64,000 bases of DNA from the NCBI GenBank assembly GCA_966211955.1, contig CBIHOF010000005.1, positions 186,001 to 250,000 on the forward strand. The letters run 5' to 3'. The notes beneath the pieces are model-generated. The model was given only the letters and a program-made list of their open reading frames with translations. It was not told where the DNA came from and ran no database searches. Made by a program: the position numbers and the translations under genes. Source of the DNA: Albitalea sp966211955. GTDB lineage: Bacteria > Pseudomonadota > Gammaproteobacteria > Burkholderiales > Burkholderiaceae_C. Shown piece by piece: positions 7,769-17,140 of this stretch; position 1 is the first letter of the stretch; each line of letters starts with the position of its first letter.

Positions 7769-8986
7769 TCAGCGCAGTGTGGATTTCGCGGGTTCGGCGA
7801 GCGACTGGCGCCGTGCCAATGCGGGAAAAAGCTTCATCCACGTCGCGACCACGAGCAGCGTGCCGATGCCGCCGAACAGCACCGAGCCCACCGGGCCGAG
7901 CCAGGCGGCGACGGCGCCCGATTCGAATTCACCGAGCTGGTTGGACGCGCCGATGAAGATCGAGTTGACCGCGCTCACCCGGCCGCGCATGGCGTTCGGC
8001 GTCTCCAGCTGCACGAGTGATTGGCGGATCACCACGCTCACCATGTCGGCCGCGCCGGACACGGCGAGCGCCAGTGCCGACAGCACGAAGTCGCGCGACA
8101 GCGCGAAGGCCAGGATGGCCACGCCATAGACCGCGACCGAGCCGAACATCACGTGGCCCACGCGCCGCATCACCGGCCAGCGCGACAGCACCACCGACAT
8201 CGCGAGCGCACCCACTGCGGGCGCACCGCGCAACAGGCCGAGGCCCCACGGACCGATGTGCAGCACGTCGCGCGCGAACATCGGCAACAGCGCCGTCGCG
8301 CCACCCAGCAGCACGGCGAAGAGATCGAGCGAGATGGCGCCGAGCACCACCTTGCGCCGCCAGATGTAGCTCACGCCGGCGAAGATGGTGGCGAGCGTCA
8401 CCGGCTCCTTCGGGGGCGGTGCATGGTCGTAGCGCAGGCCCAGCAGCAATGCACCAGCAATGGCGAAGAGCATGCCGCACACGGCATACACCGCATGCGC
8501 GCCGGCCACGTAGATGAAGCCGCCCAGCGCCGGGCCCGCGATGATGCTCGCCTGCATGCCGGCCGAGCTGAAGGCCAGTGCCCGCGCCAGCAGCTCGGGT
8601 GGCACCAGCAGCGGTGCGAGTGCCTGCGAGGTCGGCATCTGGAAGGCCTTGACGGTGCCCAGCGCCATGGCAAGCGCCAGCAGCCATTCGCGGTTCACCC
8701 GGTGCTCGGCACTTGCGAGCACCAGGCCCGCGGCGAGCGCCGCCTGCAGCACCATGCACATCGCGAGGATGCGGCTGCGGTCGAAACGGTCGGCCACGTG
8801 CCCTGTGACGAGCGTGAGCAACAGCGCCGGCAGGAATTGAAGCAGGCCCACCAGACCCAGGTCCCAGGCACTTCCTGTCAGGTCGTACATCTGCCAGGCG
8901 ACGGCCACCATCATCATCTGGTTGGCGGCGGATCCCGACAGGCGGGCGTACCAGAAGCGCATGAAGGCGCGTTGTGCGAACAGCAT
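7769..8986 (-). CDS. MFS transporter (EntS-like exporter family)
   Basis: 405 aa from the ATG at 8986, with 12 hydrophobic segments. The sequence belongs to the MFS branch with EntS and related exporters: GHVADRFDRSRIL is the loop 2-3 motif, and GRVSAVNSIFIGASNQLGEF is the characteristic stretch in the second half. It exports a small molecule using the proton gradient; the substrate is unknown. No siderophore genes are in the window, so enterobactin export should not be assumed. Confidence 0.85.
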   Translation of the reverse strand: MLFAQRAFMRFWYARLSGSAANQMMMVAVAWQMYDLTGSAWDLGLVGLLQFLPALLLTLVTGHVADRFDRSRILAMCMVLQAALAAGLVLASAEHRVNREWLLALAMALGTVKAFQMPTSQALAPLLVPPELLARALAFSSAGMQASIIAGPALGGFIYVAGAHAVYAVCGMLFAIAGALLLGLRYDHAPPPKEPVTLATIFAGVSYIWRRKVVLGAISLDLFAVLLGGATALLPMFARDVLHIGPWGLGLLRGAPAVGALAMSVVLSRWPVMRRVGHVMFGSVAVYGVAILAFALSRDFVLSALALAVSGAADMVSVVIRQSLVQLETPNAMRGRVSAVNSIFIGASNQLGEFESGAVAAWLGPVGSVLFGGIGTLLVVATWMKLFPALARRQSLAEPAKSTLR

Positions 8987-9169
8987 CGAAGAATGAAGGT
9001 GCGAAGGTCGCAAGACGGCAAGGGCAGGTGACGCATTGTCCCGACTTCGCGCGGTGCGCAATGGTCGAGATACCAGTACGGCGCCTCAGGCATCTCGTGC
9101 CACGCTTGGCATGCCAGACGACTTGTGAGAAAACGTCTCGACAATCACCGCAGTCCGAGAGAGGTTCCC

Positions 9170-9718
9170 ATGCAGAGGCTCGCCCTGGAAGTCATGTTCG
9201 CGGCCCTGGCCAGCCTGGCGCTGGCCGGTTGCGCATCGTGGTCGTCGGCACCGCCCGCCGCGCCCACGGTCGCCAGGTCGGCCGCGCCAACGCGCTATGA
9301 GTCGACGGTGAACAACTACTTCGATCTCACGATGCCGGCACAGACCACGCCGCGCAAGCTCACCATCGGCGCGCCCGAAGGCTCCCCCTGCGCGCTCCAC
9401 GGCACCGGCGGCCGGCACGCGGGCTGGGTGGTGCCGGTGATCTACGACACCACGCCTCCCACGCCGGCTGCCACGACGTCTGCGATGCCGCAGCGCAGCA
9501 TGCCGACTGCCAAGGCCGGCAACGACAAGACCAAGACCGCCGGCTCGAGTGCCGCGACAGCGCTGCCCTTGAAGTCCAGCACCAGCGGCACGCCGACCGC
9601 GAGCGGCACGCCGACCACCGCGCTCAAGGAAGTGAACGTGCAAGGCACGCGCTACTTCTTCTGGTTCAGCAGCGAAACGCTGGCCGGCGTGAGCCGCCAG
9701 TCCGACGCCTGCCCCTGA
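9170..9718 (+). CDS. Putative lipoprotein
   Basis: 182 aa. Start ATG 9170 follows GAGAGAGG. A signal peptide ends in a lipobox (LALAGC, Cys 20), so the protein should be lipid-anchored. The mature part has an N-terminal conserved-looking region (YESTVNNYFDLTMPAQ) and a Thr/Ala/Lys-rich middle, and ends in a folded-looking segment (VQGTRYFFWFSSETLAGV). No family recognised. It lies 19 bases upstream of the exonuclease III gene and may share its transcript. Confidence 0.65.
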   Translation: MQRLALEVMFAALASLALAGCASWSSAPPAAPTVARSAAPTRYESTVNNYFDLTMPAQTTPRKLTIGAPEGSPCALHGTGGRHAGWVVPVIYDTTPPTPAATTSAMPQRSMPTAKAGNDKTKTAGSSAATALPLKSSTSGTPTASGTPTTALKEVNVQGTRYFFWFSSETLAGVSRQSDACP

Positions 9719-9737
9719 ACACATCGAGCGTGACCGC

Positions 9738-10514
9738 TTGAAGATCGCCACCTTCAACATCAACGGCATCAAGAGCCGGCTGCCTCGCTTGCTCGAATGG
9801 CTGGCCGAATCGCAGCCGGATGTCGCCTGCCTGCAGGAGCTGAAGGCGCAGGACGAGAACTTTCCGGAGGCGGCGCTGCGCGAGGCCGGTTACGGCGCGG
9901 TGTGGCAGGGGCAGAAGTCATGGAACGGCGTGGCCATTCTTGCGCGCGGCGCGACGCCGGTGGTGACCCGCCGCGCGCTGCCGGGCGACGTGGACGATTC
10001 GCACAGCCGCTACATCGAGGCCGCGGTGGACGGCATCATCGTCGCGTGCCTGTATGCACCCAACGGCAACCCGCAACCCGGCCCCAAGTTCGACTACAAG
10101 AACGCGTGGAACGAGCGGCTCATCGTGCATGCGCAAGACCTTCTCGACTCGAAGGAGCCCGTGGTCATCTGCGGCGACTACAACATCGTGCCCACCGACG
10201 GCGTCGGCGACATCTACAACCCGCGTTCGTGGTTGAAGGATGCGCTCTTGCAGCCGCAGCCGCGCGAGGCCTGGCAGCGGCTGCTCGCGCAAGGCTGGAC
10301 CGATGCCATCCACAAGAAGCACGCCGGCGAGCCGGTCTATACCTTCTGGGACTACATGCGCCACCGCTGGCCGCGCGATGCGGGGCTGCGAATCGACCAC
10401 TTGCTGCTGAGCCCGAAGCTCGCGAAGAAGCTCGTCGATGCGGGTGTGGACAAGCAAGTGCGCGGTCGCGAAGGCGCGAGTGATCATGCGCCGGCGTGGG
10501 TCACATTGAAGTAG
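9738..10514 (+). CDS. xth: Exodeoxyribonuclease III
   Basis: 258 aa, full length for the ExoIII/AP-endonuclease family. It repairs abasic sites and degrades duplex DNA 3' to 5'. The active-site elements are all present: N7 in FNINGIK, E34 in LQELK, Y106 in YAPNG, D147 and N149 in GDYN, and the terminal SDHAP. The start is TTG at 9738. It follows the lipoprotein gene closely and is separated from the lipase by 288 bases. Confidence 0.95.
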   Translation: MKIATFNINGIKSRLPRLLEWLAESQPDVACLQELKAQDENFPEAALREAGYGAVWQGQKSWNGVAILARGATPVVTRRALPGDVDDSHSRYIEAAVDGIIVACLYAPNGNPQPGPKFDYKNAWNERLIVHAQDLLDSKEPVVICGDYNIVPTDGVGDIYNPRSWLKDALLQPQPREAWQRLLAQGWTDAIHKKHAGEPVYTFWDYMRHRWPRDAGLRIDHLLLSPKLAKKLVDAGVDKQVRGREGASDHAPAWVTLK

Positions 10515-10802
10515 TACCGAGGCAATGCGCCGAGCAATCGACGCGCCTTCGCCACCTCTCGTTTCCCCTCCCCCGCCCTGGCTCGCGCGGCCGTTTCTTT
10601 GACTCGCGAAGTCAGTGCGGCACGCCGCGCGGAGGCCTACAACCATGCCCTTGCGTGGTGCCGGCTCACACCAACCCGGCGCGCCGACGCAATGTGCTCC
10701 GTGAGCTCGCGTGGACGGCGATGCGTCATCCGTGCACACCTGGACCCGTGCGGCCGCCTCGTGCAGCCGTGATCTTCGCTTGTTGAACAGGGAACAGAAA
10801 CG

Positions 10803-11747
10803 ATGAACGGTTTGCTCTCTCGCGCTGCCCGCCTCTGGTGTGCCGCCTTCGCCCTCTGCGGTGCATTCTTCGCCGCCACACCGGCCCATGCCGACACCTA
10901 CACCCAGACCCGCTACCCCATCGTGCTCGTGCATGGACTCTTCGGCTTCGACTCGCTCGGGCCCGTCGAGTACTGGTACGGCATTCCCGCCGCATTGCGC
11001 AGCGGCGGCGCCCGCGTCTTCATCACGCAGGAGTCCGCGGCCAACGCGAGCGAGGTGCGCGGCGAACAACTGCTGTCCGAGCTGCGCCGGCTGAAGGCGG
11101 CCTACGGCTACACCAAGTTCAACCTGATCGGCCACAGCCACGGCGGCCAGACGGTGCGCTATGTCGCGGGCGTCGCCCCCGACCTCGTCGCCTCGGTCAC
11201 CACCGTCGGCACGCCGCACGCCGGCAGCCCCGTGGCCGACAAGCTGCAGAAGGACCTCAACACGCTCGGACTCACCGGCGTGGTCGCGTCCATCGCCAAT
11301 GCCTTCGCGACCTTCGAGAGCTTCCTGTCCGGCGCACCACGCGCGCCGCAGGATTCGCTGGCCGCGCTGCTGTCGCTCAACAGCGCAGGCGCGGCGAGCT
11401 TCAACAGCCGCTTCCCCGCCGGCAAGCCGACGAGTTCGTGCGGCCAAGGCGCAGCGGCCGTCAACGGCATCCGCTACTACTCGATGGGCGGCACCTCGGT
11501 GCTCACCAACTTCCTCGACCCCGCCGATGCGCTGCTCGGCATCACCTCGCTGTACTTCGGCTTCGAGCAGAACGATGGGCTGGTGGGTCAATGCTCGTCG
11601 CATTGGGGCACGGTGCTGCGCGACAACTACGCGTGGAACCACCTCGACGAAGTAAACCAGTCGCTGGGCTTGCGTGGGCTCTTCTCGTCCGACCCGGTCG
11701 CGGTGCTGCGCGCCCATGCCAACCGCCTGAAGACCGCGGGCCTGTGA
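10803..11747 (+). CDS. Secreted triacylglycerol lipase (family I, foldase-dependent)
   Basis: 314 aa, the size of Pseudomonas/Burkholderia LipA-type enzymes. It carries a Sec signal peptide (cleavage near AHA, residue 30), the oxyanion HGLFG (44-48), the nucleophile Ser112 in GHSHGG, a catalytic Asp in QNDGLV, and the His in the NHLDEVN stretch that also ligates structural calcium in this family. Two cysteines (SSCGQG and GQCSS) could form the usual disulfide. The foldase gene begins at the base after its stop codon, so the pair is an operon. Hydrolysis of long-chain triglycerides is expected from the family. Confidence 0.93.
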   Translation: MNGLLSRAARLWCAAFALCGAFFAATPAHADTYTQTRYPIVLVHGLFGFDSLGPVEYWYGIPAALRSGGARVFITQESAANASEVRGEQLLSELRRLKAAYGYTKFNLIGHSHGGQTVRYVAGVAPDLVASVTTVGTPHAGSPVADKLQKDLNTLGLTGVVASIANAFATFESFLSGAPRAPQDSLAALLSLNSAGAASFNSRFPAGKPTSSCGQGAAAVNGIRYYSMGGTSVLTNFLDPADALLGITSLYFGFEQNDGLVGQCSSHWGTVLRDNYAWNHLDEVNQSLGLRGLFSSDPVAVLRAHANRLKTAGL

Positions 11748-12644
11748 ATGAACGCGCCGACCCGATGGGTGGCCGCCGTGGTCGGCGGCGCACTGGTCCT
11801 GGCGGCCTGGTTGTGGAGTCGACTCGATGATCCGGATCCTTCGCGGGTTCAGGCCCTGGCGCATCCTGCGGCGCAACCTCAAGCGCCGGCTCATCCAGTC
11901 CTCGCTTCACTGAGCGCGGCGGCACCGTCTGCATCGGCGCCGCGCTCGCCGGAGGACTTCGAGCACTGGCTCGAGGAGAAGAGCTCGCTGCGCGGCGTGT
12001 CGCTCGATGGGGCGTGGGACATCGACAGCGAAGGGCGTCTGAAGCCCACGATGGCATTGCGACGGCGCTTCGACCAGCTGCTGAGCCTGGTCGGCGAGGC
12101 CACGCTCGACGAAATCACCGCCTACGTCGACCACGACGTGACGGCGCTTGCCGGGCCAGCCGCGGCGCAGCAGGTGCTGGATGTGTGGCGGCACTACGTC
12201 GAGCTGCAAAAGCAGGCGTTCAACGTTCAAGTCGACATGCGGGACCGTAGCACCTGGGCACCTGCGCAGGCCGAGCGACAGCAGGCACGGCGACGTGTGC
12301 TGGGTGATGTGGTGGCGCGTGCCTTCTATGCGCAGGAGGACGCGATGCTGCAAGCGGTGCTCGCGTCACCGCCATCAGTCGTGGGCGGATTTCAATCGAT
12401 CGACAAGTCCAGCTTGCCGGCCGATGCTGCGGAGCGTTTGCGGCAAGAGGAAGTGGCGTGGGCGGATTGGGAGCGTCGACTGGGCGAGGCTCGGCGAGAG
12501 CAGTCCTCGCTGCAGTCACATGAGGAGATGTCGCAGACGCAGCGGGATGAGGCACTGAGCCGGTACATCGCCCAGCGGTTCAAGGCGGATGAGGTGGTGC
12601 GGATTCGGGCGTTGCTTCAGGTGCAAGCGGGCGCGAACAAGTGA
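11748..12644 (+). CDS. Lipase-specific foldase (Lif/LipB chaperone)
   Basis: 298 aa membrane-anchored periplasmic chaperone for the adjacent lipase. One N-terminal transmembrane helix (about 8-24) is followed by an Ala/Pro-rich linker, then a helical domain. The family motif RxxFDYFLSAxGE appears as RRRFDQLLSLVGE at 105-117; the Arg, Phe-Asp, Leu-Ser and Gly-Glu positions are kept, while Tyr-Phe is Gln-Leu. LRGVSLDGAWDID (81-93) is also typical. ATG is adjacent to the lipase stop. Confidence 0.92.
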   Translation: MNAPTRWVAAVVGGALVLAAWLWSRLDDPDPSRVQALAHPAAQPQAPAHPVLASLSAAAPSASAPRSPEDFEHWLEEKSSLRGVSLDGAWDIDSEGRLKPTMALRRRFDQLLSLVGEATLDEITAYVDHDVTALAGPAAAQQVLDVWRHYVELQKQAFNVQVDMRDRSTWAPAQAERQQARRRVLGDVVARAFYAQEDAMLQAVLASPPSVVGGFQSIDKSSLPADAAERLRQEEVAWADWERRLGEARREQSSLQSHEEMSQTQRDEALSRYIAQRFKADEVVRIRALLQVQAGANK

Positions 12645-12659
12645 CGCGCGGTCGACGCC

Positions 12660-12932
12660 TCAATCTCGATTGGCCTCGACGAGCGCGTCGACCCATGGTC
12701 TGGCGGTACGCCTTGTCCATTCCAGACCGTCCGGGCCGCCGGTGACGTAGCAGTTCAAGATCTTGCCCTTCACCAGGGTCGACATCGCCGTGGCGGTCAC
12801 TCGACCCCGCTTCATGGTGCCATCGGGCATCGTCGACTGTTCGACAGAAACCTCCGAATAGCCGAACTGGTCTGGCAGACCGACGTGTGCCGGGAGGGGC
12901 CGCCCGGGATGGCCGTGACCGACTTGGCGCAT
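12660..12932 (-). CDS. Small hypothetical protein or gene remnant
   Basis: About 90 codons on the minus strand, ending VDALVEANRD. The C-terminal 60 residues (VEQSTMPDGTMKRGRVTATA, then STLVKGKILNCYVTGGPDG) read like a real protein with a beta-strand pattern. The N-terminal part is less convincing and no clear RBS or signal peptide precedes it. It may be the surviving 3' end of a larger secreted protein, or a short gene with a different start. No family recognised. Confidence 0.4.
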   Translation of the reverse strand: MRQVGHGHPGRPLPAHVGLPDQFGYSEVSVEQSTMPDGTMKRGRVTATAMSTLVKGKILNCYVTGGPDGLEWTRRTARPWVDALVEANRD

Positions 12933-13067
12933 CACGCGTCCAAGCACCCCCGCTACTGCGTATATCCCCTGAGTCCAACCGCACCCGGCTGTCAGCCCCC
13001 TGTCGGCCCGCCCCAGTACCTTCTCCCACGCCAGCACCACAAGCGCCGGCGCCAACGGTGACGCCTC

Positions 13068-13940
13068 ATGAAGCTGCTGCTCAAGTTCAATCTCGTCTTC
13101 CTGGCCGTGTTCCTCAGCGGCCTGGCTGCCTCGGCACTCATCGCCCGCCACCTGCTGCAGCGCGACGCGCAAGAAGAAGTGCTCGATCGCGCACGGCTGC
13201 TGATGGAAAAGGCGAGTGTCGTGAGCACCTACACCGCGATGCAGATCGCGCCTTTGCTCAAGGACCAGATGGAGCGTGAATTCTTGCCGCAGGCGATTCC
13301 GTCCTTCTCGTCGATGGAGGTCTTGAACGCGCTGCGCGACAAGTACCCCGACTACGGCTACAAGCCCGCGATGCTCAACCCGACCAACCCACGCGACCGG
13401 GCGGTGGATTGGGAGGCCGACGTGATCCAGCAGTTCCGCCAGCAGCCCGGGCGCACCGAATTCGTCGGCCAGCGCGACACACCCAGCGGCCGCTCGCTGT
13501 ACATCGCGCGGCCCATCACGATCAGCAACGAGGCCTGCCTGCGCTGCCACAGCACGGTCGATGCGGCGCCGCACACGCTCGTCGCCAAGTACGGCCCCAA
13601 CAACGGCTTCGGCTGGACGCTCAATGAGCCGATCGGCGCGCAGGTGGTGTCGGTGCCGATGTCGGTGCCCATGCAGCGTGCGGACAAGGCGCTGATGACG
13701 GTCGTCGGCCTGCTGAGCATCGTCTTCGTGCTGATCGGCGCGGCGCTGAACCTGCTGCTGTGGAAGCTGGTGATCCAGCCGGTGCGCGAGCTCTCGGCAC
13801 TGTCTGATCGCGTGAGCCTGGGTGAACTCGACGCTCCTGCCTTCCACGCGAGCAGCCACGACGAGATCGGCGTGCTCGCCGGTTCCTTCAGCCGCATGCG
13901 CAAGAGTCTCGTGCATGCGATGAAGCTGCTGGACGCTTGA
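13068..13940 (+). CDS. Membrane sensor with DUF3365 (Tll0287-like) c-type heme domain and HAMP
   Basis: 290 aa. The first transmembrane helix lies at about 5-26. A periplasmic DUF3365/Tll0287-like domain follows, carrying a CLRCH heme-c attachment motif (157-161), then a second helix at about 206-228 and a HAMP domain (VIQPVRELSALSDRVSLGEL...) to the C-terminus. There is no output domain, so signalling must pass to a separate protein. The Ser/Thr kinase gene begins 45 bases downstream. A redox or gas sensor for that kinase is a reasonable inference. Confidence 0.85.
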   Translation: MKLLLKFNLVFLAVFLSGLAASALIARHLLQRDAQEEVLDRARLLMEKASVVSTYTAMQIAPLLKDQMEREFLPQAIPSFSSMEVLNALRDKYPDYGYKPAMLNPTNPRDRAVDWEADVIQQFRQQPGRTEFVGQRDTPSGRSLYIARPITISNEACLRCHSTVDAAPHTLVAKYGPNNGFGWTLNEPIGAQVVSVPMSVPMQRADKALMTVVGLLSIVFVLIGAALNLLLWKLVIQPVRELSALSDRVSLGELDAPAFHASSHDEIGVLAGSFSRMRKSLVHAMKLLDA

Positions 13941-13985
13941 AAGGCCGCTTGAGAAAACGCTTGAAACGCCGATGAACACTGCACG

Positions 13986-15458
13986 ATGACGACGCACCCG
14001 CCCAAGCTCGGCAAGTACCCCATCACCGGCGTGCTCGGCGAAGGCGCGATGGGCGTGGTCTACGAAGCGCTCGACCCGGTGATCGGCCGGCGCTTGGCGA
14101 TCAAGACCATCCACCGCCAGCTCGCCGCAAACGCCGATGACACGGCCTCGTCATATGCACAGCGGTTTCGCAACGAGGCGCAGGCGGTGGGCCGGCTGTC
14201 GCATCCGGGCATCGTGCAGATTTACGAGTATGGCGAGGACCAGGACGTCGCGTTCATCGCGATGGAGTTCGTGCAAGGCCGCACGCTCTCGCAGTTGCTC
14301 GCGTCCACGCCGCGGCCCACTGAGCCGACCATCGTGCGCGTGATGGCGCAGTTGCTCGATGCACTGGACTGCGCCCACCGCGCGGGCGTGTGGCACCGCG
14401 ACATCAAGCCGGCGAACATCATCCTCACCGACAGCGGGCATCTCAAGCTCACGGACTTCGGCATCGCGCGCATCGAGTCGAACGCGTTGACGCTCGTCAC
14501 TTCCATCATCGGCACCCCGGGCTATATCGCGCCCGAGCAGTACATGGGTCTGCCGCTGGACCACCGCATCGACCTCTTCGCCGCGGGCGTGCTGCTGTAC
14601 CGCATGCTCACCGGCAATTCGCCGTTCGCCGGCGCGCCGGAAGCGGCGATGTACAAGACCGTGAACGAGCACCCTGTCGCACCGAGCCGGGTCGACGGAA
14701 GCCGTCGAAGTGCCGGCTTCGATGCCATCGTGGCGAAGGCGTTGGCGAAGAAGCCGCATGAGCGTTTTTCTTGCGCGATGGAGTTCCAGCGGGCGTTGCT
14801 CGAGATGGAAGTCGCGGGCAGCGAGACCCGTCGCTTGTCGCCGTCGGGGCCGTTGCACGACGCGACGGTTGTCGAGAGCCGGCCGTCCTCCATGTCACCC
14901 ACGCCGGACCCCGAAGCGACCGTCCCCAGCTCGCCGCCGTCCGAGGCGCCGGGCGGCACCTTGCTCAAGGCCGCGACTGTTGCCGGTTGGGACGCAGCCA
15001 CGCTCGCGACGATGGAGCGCGCGCTGGCCGCCGTGCTCGGCCCGATGGCGAAGCTGCTCGTGCGTCAGGCGGCGCTCAGCTGCACTGACCTCGCAACGCT
15101 CACCGCTCGCATGGCCGAGCACATCGCCGACGGGAAGGAGCGCGCAGCCTTCGTGCAGCGCGTGACTGCGGCAACCGCCAAGCCGCACGTGACCGGCACC
15201 TCGCCGCCGACACCACTGTCGCAGCCCGGCACGCCGGCACCGATCACCGATCCGGGCGGCCCGTTGCCCTCGGCCGTCATGAGCCACGCTTTGCGCGTGC
15301 TCACCGCGCAGATGGGCCCGGTGGCGCGCGTGGTGGTGAAGTCGGCGGCCGTGAAGGCCCGCAGCACGCGCGAGTTCTACGCGCTCATCGTTGCCGACAC
15401 CGCTGACAGCGTCGATGGCCGCAAGCTGATGAAGCAGCTGATGACACGCATGGAGTGA
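13986..15458 (+). CDS. Hanks-type serine/threonine protein kinase
   Basis: 490 aa, soluble. The kinase domain spans about 10-275: Gly loop GEGAMG (18-23), Lys40, HRDIKPAN with Asp139, DFG at 157-159, GTPGYIAPEQ. No transmembrane or PASTA segment is visible. The C-terminal third holds two related ~60-residue helical modules, roughly 325-390 and 430-490. Each contains an AL..VLGPMAKLLVRQAA / ALRVLTAQMGPVARVVVKSA pattern and is joined to the rest by Pro/Thr-rich linkers. Located directly after the heme/HAMP sensor, it may be its partner. Confidence 0.93.
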   Translation: MTTHPPKLGKYPITGVLGEGAMGVVYEALDPVIGRRLAIKTIHRQLAANADDTASSYAQRFRNEAQAVGRLSHPGIVQIYEYGEDQDVAFIAMEFVQGRTLSQLLASTPRPTEPTIVRVMAQLLDALDCAHRAGVWHRDIKPANIILTDSGHLKLTDFGIARIESNALTLVTSIIGTPGYIAPEQYMGLPLDHRIDLFAAGVLLYRMLTGNSPFAGAPEAAMYKTVNEHPVAPSRVDGSRRSAGFDAIVAKALAKKPHERFSCAMEFQRALLEMEVAGSETRRLSPSGPLHDATVVESRPSSMSPTPDPEATVPSSPPSEAPGGTLLKAATVAGWDAATLATMERALAAVLGPMAKLLVRQAALSCTDLATLTARMAEHIADGKERAAFVQRVTAATAKPHVTGTSPPTPLSQPGTPAPITDPGGPLPSAVMSHALRVLTAQMGPVARVVVKSAAVKARSTREFYALIVADTADSVDGRKLMKQLMTRME

Positions 15459-15569
15459 GCGCCTGGCGCACCGCCTGCAACAAGAGCACACGATGTTGCT
15501 GGCCGCTCGGTCAACGCCGCTTCGTTGGCTGCCGTTCGCTCAACACAACGACATCCGCCAGGACCCGTC

Positions 15570-17129
15570 ATGAGCCTTCGAAGCCGGGCCGCATGCCTTC
15601 TTGCCATCGTGCTCACCGCTGTGCTTGCTGCCTGCGCCAGCGCGCCGGTCAGCTCGCCGCAAGCCTTGCCCGCGGACGCAAGCTCGACCGTGCAACTGGA
15701 CGACATCGCGCTGCTCGACCGCCTGAGCTTTGGCGCCACACCCACTCAGGCGCGGGAGATCGCGCGGCTCGGCCGCAGTGCCTGGCTGGAGCGCCAGCTG
15801 CACCCCTCGCGCACCGCCGCCCTGCCGGCGCCGGTGCAAGCGCAGATCGCCGACATGACGATCAGCCGCACGCCCATGGCCGAGCTGGTGCGCAGCCTCG
15901 ATGCTCAGCGCAAGAGCGCCGACGCGGTCACCGACGACGAGCAGAAGAAGGCGGCGCAGCAGGCTTACCAGCAGGAGCTCAACCGTCTCACACGCGAGGC
16001 ATCGTCGCGCATGCTGCTGCGCGCGCTGTACTCGCCCAGCCAGTTGCAGGAGCAGATGACGTGGTTCTGGTTCAACCATTTCAACGTGCACCAGTACAAG
16101 GCCAACATCCGCGTGGTGGTGGGCGACTACGAAGAGCAGCTGCGCACGCATGCGCTCGGCCGCTTTCGAGACCTGCTCGGGTCCTCGGTGTTCCACCCGG
16201 CGATGATCCGCTACCTCGACAACGAGCAGAACGCGGCGTCGCGCATCAACGAGAACTACGCGCGTGAACTGCTGGAGCTGCACACGCTGGGCGTGGACGG
16301 CGGCTACACGCAGCATGATGTGCAGGAGCTCGCTCGCGTGCTCACCGGCCTGGGCATCAACTTCAACGACGACAACGCGAAGGTCAAGCCCACGCTGCAG
16401 CAGTTCTACGTGCGACGCGGCCTGGTCGAGTTCAACCCGAATCGGCATGACTTCGGCGAGAAGCAGTTGCTGGGCTTGCGCGTCACGGGCCAGGGCATCG
16501 GCGAGATCGAGCAGGTGCTGGATGCGCTTGCGCGCCACCCCGCCACCGCGCGCTTCGTGAGCCGCAAGCTCGCGCAGTACTTCGTCGCCGATGAGCCGCC
16601 GCGCGCGCTGGTGGACCGCATGGCGCGTCGCTTTCTGGACAGTGATGGTCGCATCGCCGACGTGCTGCGCACGATGATCGATTCACCGGAGTTCCAGGCG
16701 TCCCTCGGCCACAAGTTCAAGGACCCCGTGCACTACGTGGTCTCCGCCGTGCGGCTCGCCTACGACGACAAGCCCATCCTCAACACCGGGCCGATGCTCG
16801 GCTGGCTCAACCGCCTGGGCGAAGCGCCCTACAACCGGCAGACGCCCGATGGTTATCCGCTGGATGCGATGGCATGGGCAGGCCCCGGGCAGATGAACAC
16901 CCGCTTCGAGGTGGCGCGTGCCATCGGTGGCGGCAGCGCCGGGCTGTTCAAGACCGAAGGCGCGGCACCGACCGAGCGGCCGGCATTCCCGCAACTGGCG
17001 AATCCGCTGTACTACAACGGCATCGCGCCGCGGCTCGCAAGCGCGACGCGGCAGGCACTGGACCAGGCCGCATCGCCGCAGGAGTGGAACGCGCTTCTGC
17101 TCTCGTCCCCCGAATTCATGAATCGCTGA
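15570..17129 (+). CDS. DUF1800 domain lipoprotein
   Basis: 519 aa from the ATG at 15570. A signal peptide ends in LAAC (lipobox), so it is probably a lipoprotein. The rest matches DUF1800: DRLSFGATPTQ near the N-terminus, MTWFWFNHFNVH in the middle, INENYARELLELHTLGVDGGY, and a C-terminal region ending in LLSSPEFMNR. The function of the family is unknown. DUF1800 genes are regularly followed by DUF1501 genes, as here (11-base gap), so the two proteins probably work together in the envelope. Confidence 0.9.
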   Translation: MSLRSRAACLLAIVLTAVLAACASAPVSSPQALPADASSTVQLDDIALLDRLSFGATPTQAREIARLGRSAWLERQLHPSRTAALPAPVQAQIADMTISRTPMAELVRSLDAQRKSADAVTDDEQKKAAQQAYQQELNRLTREASSRMLLRALYSPSQLQEQMTWFWFNHFNVHQYKANIRVVVGDYEEQLRTHALGRFRDLLGSSVFHPAMIRYLDNEQNAASRINENYARELLELHTLGVDGGYTQHDVQELARVLTGLGINFNDDNAKVKPTLQQFYVRRGLVEFNPNRHDFGEKQLLGLRVTGQGIGEIEQVLDALARHPATARFVSRKLAQYFVADEPPRALVDRMARRFLDSDGRIADVLRTMIDSPEFQASLGHKFKDPVHYVVSAVRLAYDDKPILNTGPMLGWLNRLGEAPYNRQTPDGYPLDAMAWAGPGQMNTRFEVARAIGGGSAGLFKTEGAAPTERPAFPQLANPLYYNGIAPRLASATRQALDQAASPQEWNALLLSSPEFMNR

Positions 17130-17140
17130 AGGGCCGCAGG

